The position numbers and the translations under genes were made by a program. Positions 17,928 to 25,815 of a stretch of 64,000 nucleotides of DNA are shown piece after piece. This DNA is from Marinobacterium arenosum. Lineage in GTDB: Bacteria; Pseudomonadota; Gammaproteobacteria; Pseudomonadales; Balneatricaceae. The stretch is taken from assembly GCF_019795155.1 (NCBI RefSeq), contig NZ_JAILYN010000015.1:1-64000 (forward strand), written 5' to 3'. Position 1 is the first letter of the stretch; each line of letters starts with the position of its first letter. Under the pieces are notes generated by a model, which made no database searches, was not told where the DNA came from, and worked only from the letters and a program-made list of their open reading frames with translations.

Positions 17928-18428
17928 ATGCAGCAGGTAGACAGTGGTCTTTTGCTGGGTGAACTCGGCATCGACTATTTCAAGGGCGCCTCAACGCTGG
18001 GCGCCCTATCCGACCAGGCGATCGAAGCACTGCTGGCCAAAGGCCGGGTCTACGCGTTGAGCGAGGGCGAGACGCTGTTCGAAGCCGGCAGCCGGGGGGA
18101 TGCCTTCTTCGTCCTCCTGAAAGGCTCGGTATCCTACTACCACCAGCTGGACGATCGCTGCGAACATATCCGCGACTTTCAATTTGGCGAGCAGATCGGC
18201 TTCGTCAGCATGGTGGCCCTACAGCCTAGACCGGGTAAGGCAATTGCCACCTGTGACAGCTACGCGCTGGAGGTGAGCAACGAGCTGTTTTACGCCCTGC
18301 ATTGCGATATGCCGTTGGACTTCGGCCTTCTATTAATGAACCTGTCGCGCGAGATGGCGCGCAGTATCGTCACTCTCAACACGACCTTGGCGGATATGAA
18401 AAAAGAGCGCGGCAGTGACAGTGGATAA
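17928..18428 (+). CDS. Cyclic-nucleotide-binding domain protein
   Basis: 166 residues, almost entirely one cNMP-binding beta-roll (LSEGETLFEAGSRGDAFFVLLKGSVSYYH, cut, then FGEQIGFVSMVALQPRPGKAIATCDSYALEV). There is no DNA-binding HTH of the Crp/Fnr type: the C-terminal 40 residues form a single helix (LLLMNLSREMARSIVTLNTTLADM). The phosphate-binding R-x-A-T cassette is altered to PGKAIAT, so nucleotide binding is uncertain. It ends tail-to-tail with the LysR gene, only 8 bp apart. Confidence 0.82.
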   Translation: MQQVDSGLLLGELGIDYFKGASTLGALSDQAIEALLAKGRVYALSEGETLFEAGSRGDAFFVLLKGSVSYYHQLDDRCEHIRDFQFGEQIGFVSMVALQPRPGKAIATCDSYALEVSNELFYALHCDMPLDFGLLLMNLSREMARSIVTLNTTLADMKKERGSDSG

Positions 18429-18436
18429 TACGCTGG

Positions 18437-19336
18437 CTAACCCCAGGGCGGATGGGGGGTGAATTTCTTCATCAGGAAATCCACCAGCACCCTGACCTTG
18501 GCCGGCAGGTGCTTGCGGTGAGGATAGACGGCATGGATCAGCTGTTTTTCGATACCGTAGTCGGTCAGCAGCGGCACCAGCCGACCGGATTCGATATCCT
18601 TGCCGACCATGAAGCCGGACAGCCGGGCAATGCCGCCACCGATCAACGCGTATTCGTGCAGGGCATCCACATTGTCGGTCACAAAGCGCCCCTTCACCTC
18701 GATCAGCTCCACCTCCTGCTCGCTGCTGAACTGCCACTGGTTGAAGGCTTCGCTGGTCGATAACCGCAGGCAGTCATGGTCCAACAGCTGCGCCGGCGTC
18801 GCTGGCGTGCCCCTGGCCGCCAGGTAATCCGGGCTGGCACAGACCACCCGCCGGCTCTCACCCAGCTTCCTGCCGACCAGGCTGGTATCCTTCAGCGGCC
18901 CCAAGCGGATCGCCATATCCACCCCCTCGCCGATCAGGTCCACCGATTGGCCGGTCAACTGGAACTCCACCGACAGTTGTGGGTACAGCGCCTGAAACTC
19001 CGGTATCAACGGCAACAACTGGTGCTTGGCAAAGCCCGGTGTACTGTTGATGCGCAGTGTACCGGTCGGCAGCTGGCCGAAGCCGGTCAGCGAGTCTTCG
19101 GCGTCCTCGATGTCGGCCAGTATTTCCAGACAGCGGTCGAAATACACCTGCCCCCCTTCGGTCATGCTCAGGGTCCGGGTGGTGCGGTTCAGCAGCCGCA
19201 CGCCCAGCCGGGCTTCCAGCCGGGATACCAACTTGCTGACCGCCGAGGGCGACAGGTCGAGCTGGCGCCCGGCAGCGGAAAAGCTGCCACGCTTCACCGA
19301 CTCCACGAACACCTGCATCTCGGTCCACTTATCCAA
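18437..19336 (-). CDS. LysR-family regulator of the glutathione operon (putative)
   Basis: About 299 residues. The N-terminal winged HTH (FVESVKRGSFSAAGRQLDLSPSAVSKLVSRLE) and the C-terminal substrate-binding fold are complete. I start at TTG 19336 because GGAGAGG lies six bases upstream and DKWTEMQVFV then matches the usual beginning of the CrgA/DsdC-like group. A GTG at 19351 or ATG at 19315 are alternatives. It is divergent from the GST operon at 19496, and a perfect palindromic LysR box sits between them. The inducer is unknown. Confidence 0.88.
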   Translation of the reverse strand: MDKWTEMQVFVESVKRGSFSAAGRQLDLSPSAVSKLVSRLEARLGVRLLNRTTRTLSMTEGGQVYFDRCLEILADIEDAEDSLTGFGQLPTGTLRINSTPGFAKHQLLPLIPEFQALYPQLSVEFQLTGQSVDLIGEGVDMAIRLGPLKDTSLVGRKLGESRRVVCASPDYLAARGTPATPAQLLDHDCLRLSTSEAFNQWQFSSEQEVELIEVKGRFVTDNVDALHEYALIGGGIARLSGFMVGKDIESGRLVPLLTDYGIEKQLIHAVYPHRKHLPAKVRVLVDFLMKKFTPHPPWG

Positions 19337-19351
19337 GCTTTGCCTCTCCAC

Positions 19352-19370
19352 CTATGAACTGAGTTCATAG
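19352..19370. promoter_or_regulatory. Palindromic LysR-type operator
   Basis: CTATGAACT-G-AGTTCATAG is a perfect 9-bp inverted repeat. It contains the LysR T-N11-A core (ATGAAC...GTTCAT). It lies immediately upstream of the lysR start and 126 bp before the divergent GST gene, where an autoregulatory binding site is expected. Confidence 0.7.
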
Positions 19371-19495
19371 ATCCTGTGACTGTTTTGATATTTATCGAAA
19401 AATAGCACAGGGAGTAGGCTAACAACCAATCGCTTTGTCACGGCATTTTTGCCACTGCACGGATGCCGAACCGAATAACCCGAAGAGGTGTTGTT

Positions 19496-20290
19496 ATGCT
19501 GGAACTTTACACCCACCCGATGTCCCCCTGTGCCCAGAAAGTCCGCATCGTACTGGCGGAGAAAGGGCTGGAATGGACCAAACATCATGTCGAGCTGTCC
19601 CAGAAGGAGAACCTTCGTCCGGAATACCTGAAGCTGAATCCGCTCGGCGTGGTGCCCACCCTGGTACACAATGGCAAGCCGGTGATCGAGTCCAGCATCA
19701 TCTGCGAATACCTCGACGACGCCTATCCCGGACCGAGCCTGAAACCTCAGGACCCGTACGCTGTCGCCAAGATGCGCTTCTGGATGAAGCATGTGGACAA
19801 CAAGCTGCACCCCTCCTGTGGCTCGTTGCAGTGGCCGCTGGTAATGCGTCCGGGACTGATGGAGAAAACCGAACAGGAACGTCAGGCGCTGCTGGATCAG
19901 ATTCCGGAAAAACCGCGCCGCGAACGCCAGAAGCGGCTGGTCAAATTTGGTCTTGAAGCACCGGATGTGGTCGACGCGGTTCACGTCTATCGCAAGACCA
20001 TCCTCGATATGGAAGAGGCGTTGAAAGAGCACGACTGGATCGTGAGTGACAGCTTCAGCCTGGCCGATGTCTGCCTGGCCCCCTACTTCCAGACCGTGCT
20101 GCAGTTCGGCTGGACCAAGATGTTTGAAGATTGCCCGCGGGTGGCCGACTGGTTCGAGCGCTGCCGGCAGCGCGACTCCTACCGCGGTTCGGTAACCGGC
20201 GACTTCCCGCCGGAGGTACAGGCCGATCTGCTGGCCAAGGGCGAGCCGGCCTGGCAGACGATCAAGGCCCACCTCGAGCAGCTCGGCTGA
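19496..20290 (+). CDS. Glutathione S-transferase
   Basis: 264 residues. The thioredoxin-fold N-domain is LYTHPMSPCAQKVRIVLAEKG, with Ser/Cys in the catalytic first-helix position. NPLGVVPTLV supplies the cis-Pro glutathione site and VIESSIICEYLD the Glu-Ser gamma-Glu site. An all-helical C-domain from about residue 90 has the N-capping box SDSFSLADVCLAPYF. It is longer than most bacterial GSTs because of an insertion around 110-150 rich in charged residues. AGAGGTG precedes ATG 19496. First gene of the six-gene glutathione operon; the substrate may be an aromatic or quinone electrophile (inferred). Confidence 0.9.
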   Translation: MLELYTHPMSPCAQKVRIVLAEKGLEWTKHHVELSQKENLRPEYLKLNPLGVVPTLVHNGKPVIESSIICEYLDDAYPGPSLKPQDPYAVAKMRFWMKHVDNKLHPSCGSLQWPLVMRPGLMEKTEQERQALLDQIPEKPRRERQKRLVKFGLEAPDVVDAVHVYRKTILDMEEALKEHDWIVSDSFSLADVCLAPYFQTVLQFGWTKMFEDCPRVADWFERCRQRDSYRGSVTGDFPPEVQADLLAKGEPAWQTIKAHLEQLG

Positions 20291-20306
20291 GCGCGGAGGT
20301 GACCCG

Positions 20307-21260
20307 GTGAAGCCATCAACCATGCCCCGCACCACCGACAGCCAGGGCGCTTTTGTCCGGGCGGAGTCGATGTTCCGCAACTGGATCACCCCGGACGGAC
20401 GTCCCGGCCCCACCGGCCGGGGCGGCTTTCCGGCGCAAGCGGGACGCTATCACCTGATCGTCGCACTGAACTGCCCCTGGGCACACCGTACGCTGATCTT
20501 CCACCGGCTGAAGGGGCTGGAACCGTTGATCTCCGTCGGCATCGTGCACCCGCAGCGGACCGAACAGGGCTGGGCCTTCAACCCCATTCCGGGCAGTACC
20601 ACCGATGAGCTGCTGGGGGCGGGGTTTATCCGCGAGTACTACCACCGCGCCCAGGCGGACTATTGTGGCCGCTATACCGTGCCGCTGCTGTGGGACAAGC
20701 AGCAGCAAACCATCGTCAGCAACGAATCGGCCGATATCATCCGCATGTTTAACGATGCATTCGACTGGCTGACCGATTCCGGCGTGGATTACTACCCTCA
20801 GCCCTTGCGGGCCGCGATCGACCAGCTCAACACCTTCGTCTACGAGCACCTTAATAACGGTGTTTACCGGGCCGGCTTCGCCAAATCCCAGTGGGCCTAT
20901 GAAGCCGCCTACCAGGACGTTTTCAACGCGCTGGATGCGTTGGAAGCACGCTTGGCAAGGCAGCGTTACCTGCTCGGCGACCGGTTGACCGAGGCGGACT
21001 GGCGCCTGTTCCCGACGCTGATCCGCTTCGACGCCGTCTATCACGGGCTGTTCAAGTGCAACCGGAAGCGCCTGCAGGATTATCCCGCCCTCTGGGGCTA
21101 TACCCGCGAGCTTTATCAGCAGCCGGGCATCGCCGAAACCGTGAATTTCGACCACATAAAGCAGGGCTACTGGCGCAAGAGCGAGCGCAACCCGCTCGGC
21201 ATCGTCCCGCTGGGCCCGGAACTGGATCTGTCTCGGCCCCATGGCCGGGAGAGCCTCTGA
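20307..21260 (+). CDS. Glutathionyl-hydroquinone reductase (PcpF/YqjG/ECM4 family)
   Basis: 317 residues, GTG start with GGAGGT six bases upstream. The xi-class GST signature [18 protein letters not shown] puts the catalytic Cys at residue 56. The later Tyr-rich segment and SDLTEADWR-like [20 protein letters not shown] are typical. These enzymes use GSH to reduce glutathionyl-(chloro)hydroquinones back to free hydroquinones; PcpF does this in pentachlorophenol degradation. It lies 16 bp after the first GST and 37 bp before glutathione reductase, which would recycle the GSSG produced. Confidence 0.93.
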   Translation: MKPSTMPRTTDSQGAFVRAESMFRNWITPDGRPGPTGRGGFPAQAGRYHLIVALNCPWAHRTLIFHRLKGLEPLISVGIVHPQRTEQGWAFNPIPGSTTDELLGAGFIREYYHRAQADYCGRYTVPLLWDKQQQTIVSNESADIIRMFNDAFDWLTDSGVDYYPQPLRAAIDQLNTFVYEHLNNGVYRAGFAKSQWAYEAAYQDVFNALDALEARLARQRYLLGDRLTEADWRLFPTLIRFDAVYHGLFKCNRKRLQDYPALWGYTRELYQQPGIAETVNFDHIKQGYWRKSERNPLGIVPLGPELDLSRPHGRESL

Positions 21261-21297
21261 GCCCCTTGTCAAATCCATGAATTCAACAGGAACCCCT

Positions 21298-22653
21298 ATG
21301 CGCCCTTTTGACTACGACCTCTTCGTTATCGGTGCCGGCTCCGGCGGTGTGCGCGCCAGCCGCATGGCTGCGGCCATGGGCGTCCGCGTGGCCGTCGCGG
21401 AAGACCGCCATATCGGCGGCACCTGCGTCAACGTCGGCTGCGTGCCGAAAAAGCTGTTCGTCTACGCCTCGCAGTTTGCCGAGGAATTTGAACAGGCGGC
21501 GGGCTACGGCTGGCAGCTGGCGAACGCCGAATTTGACTGGGCCACCCTACGTGACAACAAGAATGCCGAGATCGAGCGACTCAACGGGATCTACCGCAAC
21601 CTGCTGGCCAACTCCGGCTGTGAGCTGATCGAGGGCCACGCCACCATCAAGGGCCCGCATACCGTCAGCGTGGCGGGTCGCGACTACAGCACCGAGCGGA
21701 TCCTGATCGCCACCGGTGGCTGGCCGTTCGTGCCGGACATCCCGGGGCATGAGCATGCCATCAGCTCCAACGAGGTGTTCTACCTCGAGCAGTTCCCCAA
21801 GCGCGCCATCGTCGTCGGCGGCGGCTATATCGCCGTGGAGTTCGCCGGCATCTTCGCCGGCCTGGGCGCAACAACCAAGCTGGTCTACCGCGGCGAGCTG
21901 TTCCTGCGCGGCTTCGACGCGGAGGTACGCCGCTTCGCCGCCGAAGAGATCGGCAAGAAAGGCGTTTCGCTGGCTTTCAACAGCGATATCAGTGCCATCG
22001 AAAAGCTGCCTGACGGCACACTCAAGGTGACCTTCAATGACGGCAGCAGCGAACTGACCGATTGCGTACTCTACGCCACCGGGCGTGTGCCCAAGGTGGC
22101 CGGGCTGGGCCTGGAAAACACCCGCATCCGCCAGCAGGCCAACGGCGCCATCCTCGTCGATCAGCAGTTCCAGACTGACGAACCTTCGATCTACGCCATC
22201 GGCGACGTGATCGACCGGATGCAGCTGACCCCGGTCGCCCTGGCCGAAGGGATGCAGCTGGTCAAGCGGCTCTATGGCGAAGCCGGCCCGGCGGTCGACT
22301 ACCAGCTAATTCCGACCGCGGTGTTCAGCCAGCCGAATATCGCCACCGTCGGGCTGACCGAGGTGCAGGCCCGCGCCCAATACGGCGAGGTCGAGGTTTA
22401 CAAATCCAACTTCCGGGCGATGAAGCAGACCCTGGCCGGCGGCCAGGAGCGGACCTTCATGAAATTGCTGGTCGACAAGGCCAGCGACCGGGTGGTCGGC
22501 GTCCATATGGTCGGCCCGGATGCCGGCGAGATCATCCAGGGGATCGCCATCGCCCTGAAAGCCGGCGCCACCAAGCAGGTGTTCGACGCCACCATCGGTA
22601 TCCATCCAACGGCGGCGGAAGAGTTCGTCACCATGCGCGAACCCAGCAACTGA
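21298..22653 (+). CDS. gor: Glutathione-disulfide reductase
   Basis: 451 residues. The FAD motif is [11 protein letters not shown] and the redox-active disulfide is in [15 protein letters not shown]. The NADPH Rossmann segment is [19 protein letters not shown], followed in the expected place by [12 protein letters not shown] with the Arg that selects NADPH. The C-terminal dimer/active-site motif is [12 protein letters not shown] with the catalytic His-Glu. It reduces GSSG to GSH. The start is ATG 21298 (AGGA upstream), so it does not overlap the previous gene. A gor gene inside a GST operon suggests heavy GSH turnover there. Confidence 0.95.
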   Translation: MRPFDYDLFVIGAGSGGVRASRMAAAMGVRVAVAEDRHIGGTCVNVGCVPKKLFVYASQFAEEFEQAAGYGWQLANAEFDWATLRDNKNAEIERLNGIYRNLLANSGCELIEGHATIKGPHTVSVAGRDYSTERILIATGGWPFVPDIPGHEHAISSNEVFYLEQFPKRAIVVGGGYIAVEFAGIFAGLGATTKLVYRGELFLRGFDAEVRRFAAEEIGKKGVSLAFNSDISAIEKLPDGTLKVTFNDGSSELTDCVLYATGRVPKVAGLGLENTRIRQQANGAILVDQQFQTDEPSIYAIGDVIDRMQLTPVALAEGMQLVKRLYGEAGPAVDYQLIPTAVFSQPNIATVGLTEVQARAQYGEVEVYKSNFRAMKQTLAGGQERTFMKLLVDKASDRVVGVHMVGPDAGEIIQGIAIALKAGATKQVFDATIGIHPTAAEEFVTMREPSN

Positions 22654-22707
22654 GCCGTCCAACCAGACAGAGCGACTAAACAGCTAACGCGAACAGGCAG
22701 AGGCACC

Positions 22708-24165
22708 ATGAGAGAGAGTAAGCACTTTATCAACGGCGAGTACCTCGATTCACCGGACAGCCCCCCGCTGGCCAACTACAGCCCAGTCACCGGCCAGCAG
22801 ATCGGCATCATCCATAACGGTGGTGAACAGGAGGTCGACCTGGCCGTCAGCGCCGCCCGCAACGCGCTGGAGGGCGAATGGGGTCAGCTGAGCGTCAACC
22901 AGCGGATCGAGTTGCTGTACAAGGTGGCCGACCGGATCAACGAGCGCTTCGACGAGTTTCTTGAAGCCGAATGCGCCGACACCGGCAAACCCTATTCACT
23001 GGCCTCCCATATCGATATTCCGCGCGGTGCGGCCAACTTCAAGGTATTTGCCGATACCGTCAAGAACGTGCCCAACGAAGCGTTCGAAATGGCGACGCCC
23101 GACGGGGGCAGCGCGCTGAACTACAGTCAGCGGGTTCCCAAGGGGGTGATCGCGGTGATCTGCCCATGGAACCTGCCGCTGTTGCTGATGACCTGGAAGG
23201 TCGCGCCGGCGCTGGCCTGCGGCAACACCGTGGTGGTCAAGCCGTCCAACGAGACCACCCTCAGCACCTGCCTGCTGGGCGAGGTGATGAACGAAGTCGG
23301 TATTCCCAAAGGGGTGTTCAACGTGGTGGTCGGCAAGGGTAGCCGCACTGGCGACGCCCTGGTGCGTCACCCGGGAGTCGACGCGATCACCTTTACCGGC
23401 TCCACGGCAACCGGCGAAGGGCTGATGGAAACCGCGGCCAAAGGGGTGCGCGATATCTCGCTGGAGCTCGGTGGCAAGAATGCCGGCGTGGTATTCGCCG
23501 ATGCCGATCTGGACAAGGCGGTAGAGGGCACCCTGCGCTCCGCGTTCGCCAACTGCGGCCAGGTCTGCCTGGGCACCGAGCGCGTTTATGTGGAGCGACC
23601 GATCTTTGACGAGTTCGTGCAACGGATGACGGCCGGCGCAGAAAGTTTCACTTTCGGCAAACCGGAAGACAGCGCCACCACCATGGGCCCGCTGATCAGT
23701 AAAACCCACCGCGACAAGGTGCTGGGCTATTTCGCCAAGGCGCGCGAGGAAGGTGCCAATGTCGTTACCGGTGGCGGCGTGCCCGAACTGCCGGACGCGC
23801 TGAAAGACGGTTTCTGGGTGCAGCCGACCATCTGGACCGGCCTGCCCGAAGATGCGGTGGTGGTGCGTGAGGAGATCTTCGGCCCCTGCTGCCACATCGC
23901 CCCGTTCGACAGCGAGCAGGAGGTGGTCCGGCTGGCCAACGATACCCCCTACGGCCTGGCGGCCGCGCTCTGGACCGAGAACGCCTCGCGCGCCCACCGA
24001 GTGGCGGGCAAGCTGGATGCCGGCATCGTCTGGGTCAACAGCTGGTTCCTGCGCGACCTGCGCACCGCCTTCGGCGGCATGAAGCAGTCGGGTATCGGCC
24101 GTGAAGGCGGTGTGCATTCACTGGAGTTCTATACCGAACTGAAGAATATCTGTTTGAAGCTTTAA
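22708..24165 (+). CDS. Aldehyde dehydrogenase, 2-hydroxymuconic-semialdehyde dehydrogenase-like (paralogue 2)
   Basis: 485 residues. The NAD-binding FTGSTATGEGL, the catalytic Glu in SLELGGKN, the catalytic Cys in FANCGQVCLGTERV and the C-terminal GGMKQSGIGREGG are intact. It is a paralogue of the DmpC-like enzyme at 41391-42851, roughly two thirds identical by eye over the full length, with identical ends such as LEFYTELKNIC. Here it sits inside the glutathione operon instead of a meta-cleavage operon, so its aldehyde substrate may differ. The family is certain, the substrate inferred. Confidence 0.9.
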   Translation: MRESKHFINGEYLDSPDSPPLANYSPVTGQQIGIIHNGGEQEVDLAVSAARNALEGEWGQLSVNQRIELLYKVADRINERFDEFLEAECADTGKPYSLASHIDIPRGAANFKVFADTVKNVPNEAFEMATPDGGSALNYSQRVPKGVIAVICPWNLPLLLMTWKVAPALACGNTVVVKPSNETTLSTCLLGEVMNEVGIPKGVFNVVVGKGSRTGDALVRHPGVDAITFTGSTATGEGLMETAAKGVRDISLELGGKNAGVVFADADLDKAVEGTLRSAFANCGQVCLGTERVYVERPIFDEFVQRMTAGAESFTFGKPEDSATTMGPLISKTHRDKVLGYFAKAREEGANVVTGGGVPELPDALKDGFWVQPTIWTGLPEDAVVVREEIFGPCCHIAPFDSEQEVVRLANDTPYGLAAALWTENASRAHRVAGKLDAGIVWVNSWFLRDLRTAFGGMKQSGIGREGGVHSLEFYTELKNICLKL

Positions 24166-24176
24166 TTAAATGATTC

Positions 24177-24272
24177 GCGAACACCGCATAACAAAAGGCT
24201 TCGGCCACGGAACCCAATCCCCGTCTGGAAGGCTCATCCGATATGGGCGCAGCCTGCGGTGTTCGCTTTTTT
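24177..24272 (+). terminator. Long-range inverted repeat with U-tract (terminator or structured RNA)
   Basis: GCGAACACCGCA (24177-24188) pairs perfectly with TGCGGTGTTCGC (24255-24266) and is followed at once by six Ts. The 66-nt interior is not featureless: it contains GGC-TTCG-GCC and an ACGG/CCGT pairing. It lies between the aldehyde dehydrogenase and the next gene of the same operon, so it may attenuate downstream expression. Confidence 0.6.
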
Positions 24273-24308
24273 CTTTGGCAATCGAATCGCCAACAAGGAG
24301 AGAGGGCC

Positions 24309-24902
24309 ATGAGCAACCGCGTTGACGTAAAACTGTTCTTCAATTTCCGTAGCCCCTACTGCTACCTGGCCAGCAAAACGCTTTGGCCGATCTTCGACGA
24401 TTTCAACACCAACCTGATCTGGCGACCGGTGGGCGGCTGGGACCTGCGTTCGTCACCCGACCGAGCGAAAAGCAAACTGCCGCTGGCACGGCAGGATATC
24501 GCCCGCTTCGCACGCCGCCTGGGAATACCGCTGACACCGCCACCGGTCACCGCCGAGCCGACCCTGGCCGGCGCCGGCTCACTGCTGGCTGAGCAGAAAG
24601 GCCTGCTACGCCCCTATATCGTCGAGGTAATGCGCAAGGAGTGGGCCGAAGGACAGGACATCGGCAATCCAGAGGTGCTGCTCGAGGTCGGCGAACAGAT
24701 CGGCCTGGACCGCAACGAACTCGCCGCCGCGCTGAACGACGGTAACAATCTTGATCAACTGGCGCAGAACGCGGCGGAAGCCGCCGAGCTGGGCGTGATC
24801 GGCGTGCCCACCTTCGTGATCGACAACCAGATTTTCTGGGGCCAGGACCGGATCGACTTTGTGCTGGAAGAGCTGCGCGAAATGCGGGCGGCCAAGCTTT
24901 AA
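24309..24902 (+). CDS. 2-hydroxychromene-2-carboxylate isomerase-like (DsbA/kappa-GST family)
   Basis: 197 residues, strong AAGGAG before ATG 24309. The fold is thioredoxin-like with a helical insertion. The catalytic Ser is in FFNFRSPYCYLAS and the cis-Pro in GVIGVPTFVIDNQIFWGQDR. HCCA isomerase (NahD) is a GSH-dependent enzyme of naphthalene catabolism, and kappa-class GSTs share the fold. No naphthalene dioxygenase is present in the window, so another GSH-dependent isomerisation is likely. It follows the putative attenuator at 24177-24272. Confidence 0.88.
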   Translation: MSNRVDVKLFFNFRSPYCYLASKTLWPIFDDFNTNLIWRPVGGWDLRSSPDRAKSKLPLARQDIARFARRLGIPLTPPPVTAEPTLAGAGSLLAEQKGLLRPYIVEVMRKEWAEGQDIGNPEVLLEVGEQIGLDRNELAAALNDGNNLDQLAQNAAEAAELGVIGVPTFVIDNQIFWGQDRIDFVLEELREMRAAKL

Positions 24903-24974
24903 GCGCCGCTGCGGCCAGCCGGACTCCAACCACCTGAAAACCGTTGGCATACAGGTGCCACGCGGGGAGCAACC

Positions 24975-25604
24975 ATGTCCAGAATGAAACTGTCCAGAAT
25001 AAAACTCTACGACAAACCCGAATGCCCGTTCTGCTGGAAAGTCAGGCTGGCACTGCATGAACTGGCGATCGAGGCGCAGCTGCTCGATTCCCAATCGCCC
25101 GATCACCGCCCGGTGTGGCAGGCGCTGGCACCGAGGAAGACCGTACCGGTGCTGGTCAACGACGATACCGTCATCTACGAATCCAACGTGATTCTGGAAT
25201 ACCTGGCCGACATCAGCGGCAGCCTGCTGCCGAAAAACCCGGCCGAGCGGATACAGCCGCGACTGATCAACGCCTACAGCGACGGCGTCATCGGCGCCGC
25301 CCTGCGCGAGGTGATCTTCGAAAAGCGGGGCAAACCAGAAGCGGAATGGGACCGCGCGCGCATCGCCGCCGGCATCACGGCATTCGAGCAGGCACTGGAG
25401 TTTCTGTCCGAACAGCTCGGCGAGCGGGAGTTTTTCGGCAATTGTTACTCGCTGCCGGAGTGCGCACTAACCGCCCGTTTTGGGCTGGCCGAAGCCTACG
25501 GGGTTCACATTCCCAGCCAGTTCGCCAACTTACGGGCCTGGTTCGAGCGGATGAAAGCCCGCCCCAGCTACCGGGCGACCGCGCCGCAGTCGCTTATCTC
25601 TTAA
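24975..25604 (+). CDS. Glutathione S-transferase with glutaredoxin-like CPFC motif
   Basis: 209 residues, GGGGAG upstream of ATG 24975. The N-domain reads KLYDKPECPFCWKVRLALHEL, i.e. a CPFC motif where most GSTs have Ser/Tyr, as in omega- and beta-like or glutaredoxin-type GSTs. The cis-Pro is in APRKTVPVLV and the gamma-Glu site in VIYESNVILEYL. The helical domain follows from about residue 90. Cys-type GSTs favour thiol-disulfide or deglutathionylation reactions. Last gene of the glutathione operon; no U-rich terminator is visible downstream. Confidence 0.87.
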   Translation: MSRMKLSRIKLYDKPECPFCWKVRLALHELAIEAQLLDSQSPDHRPVWQALAPRKTVPVLVNDDTVIYESNVILEYLADISGSLLPKNPAERIQPRLINAYSDGVIGAALREVIFEKRGKPEAEWDRARIAAGITAFEQALEFLSEQLGEREFFGNCYSLPECALTARFGLAEAYGVHIPSQFANLRAWFERMKARPSYRATAPQSLIS

Positions 25605-25815
25605 CACCTGCCCGGTCCGGGGCCGAGGAGTTGCCGCCCTTCCATCTCCCCTGCCCCGATATATTCAACTCCTTCCCCCATGGCACAGCCGCTGAAATGA
25701 CCAGGGCTGTATCTCCGCCAGGCCGGGCATCAGGTTCTAAATCAACCACTCGGCTATGCTGATAAAGACAGCAGGGATTGCGTCTTCCACTCAACAACCA
25801 TACGAACAACACCCC

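Noticed and set aside
24169-24320. Short ORF over the inverted repeat downstream of the aldehyde dehydrogenase
   Set aside because: No SD and no motif; the perfect stem plus U-tract explains the sequence better as RNA structure.
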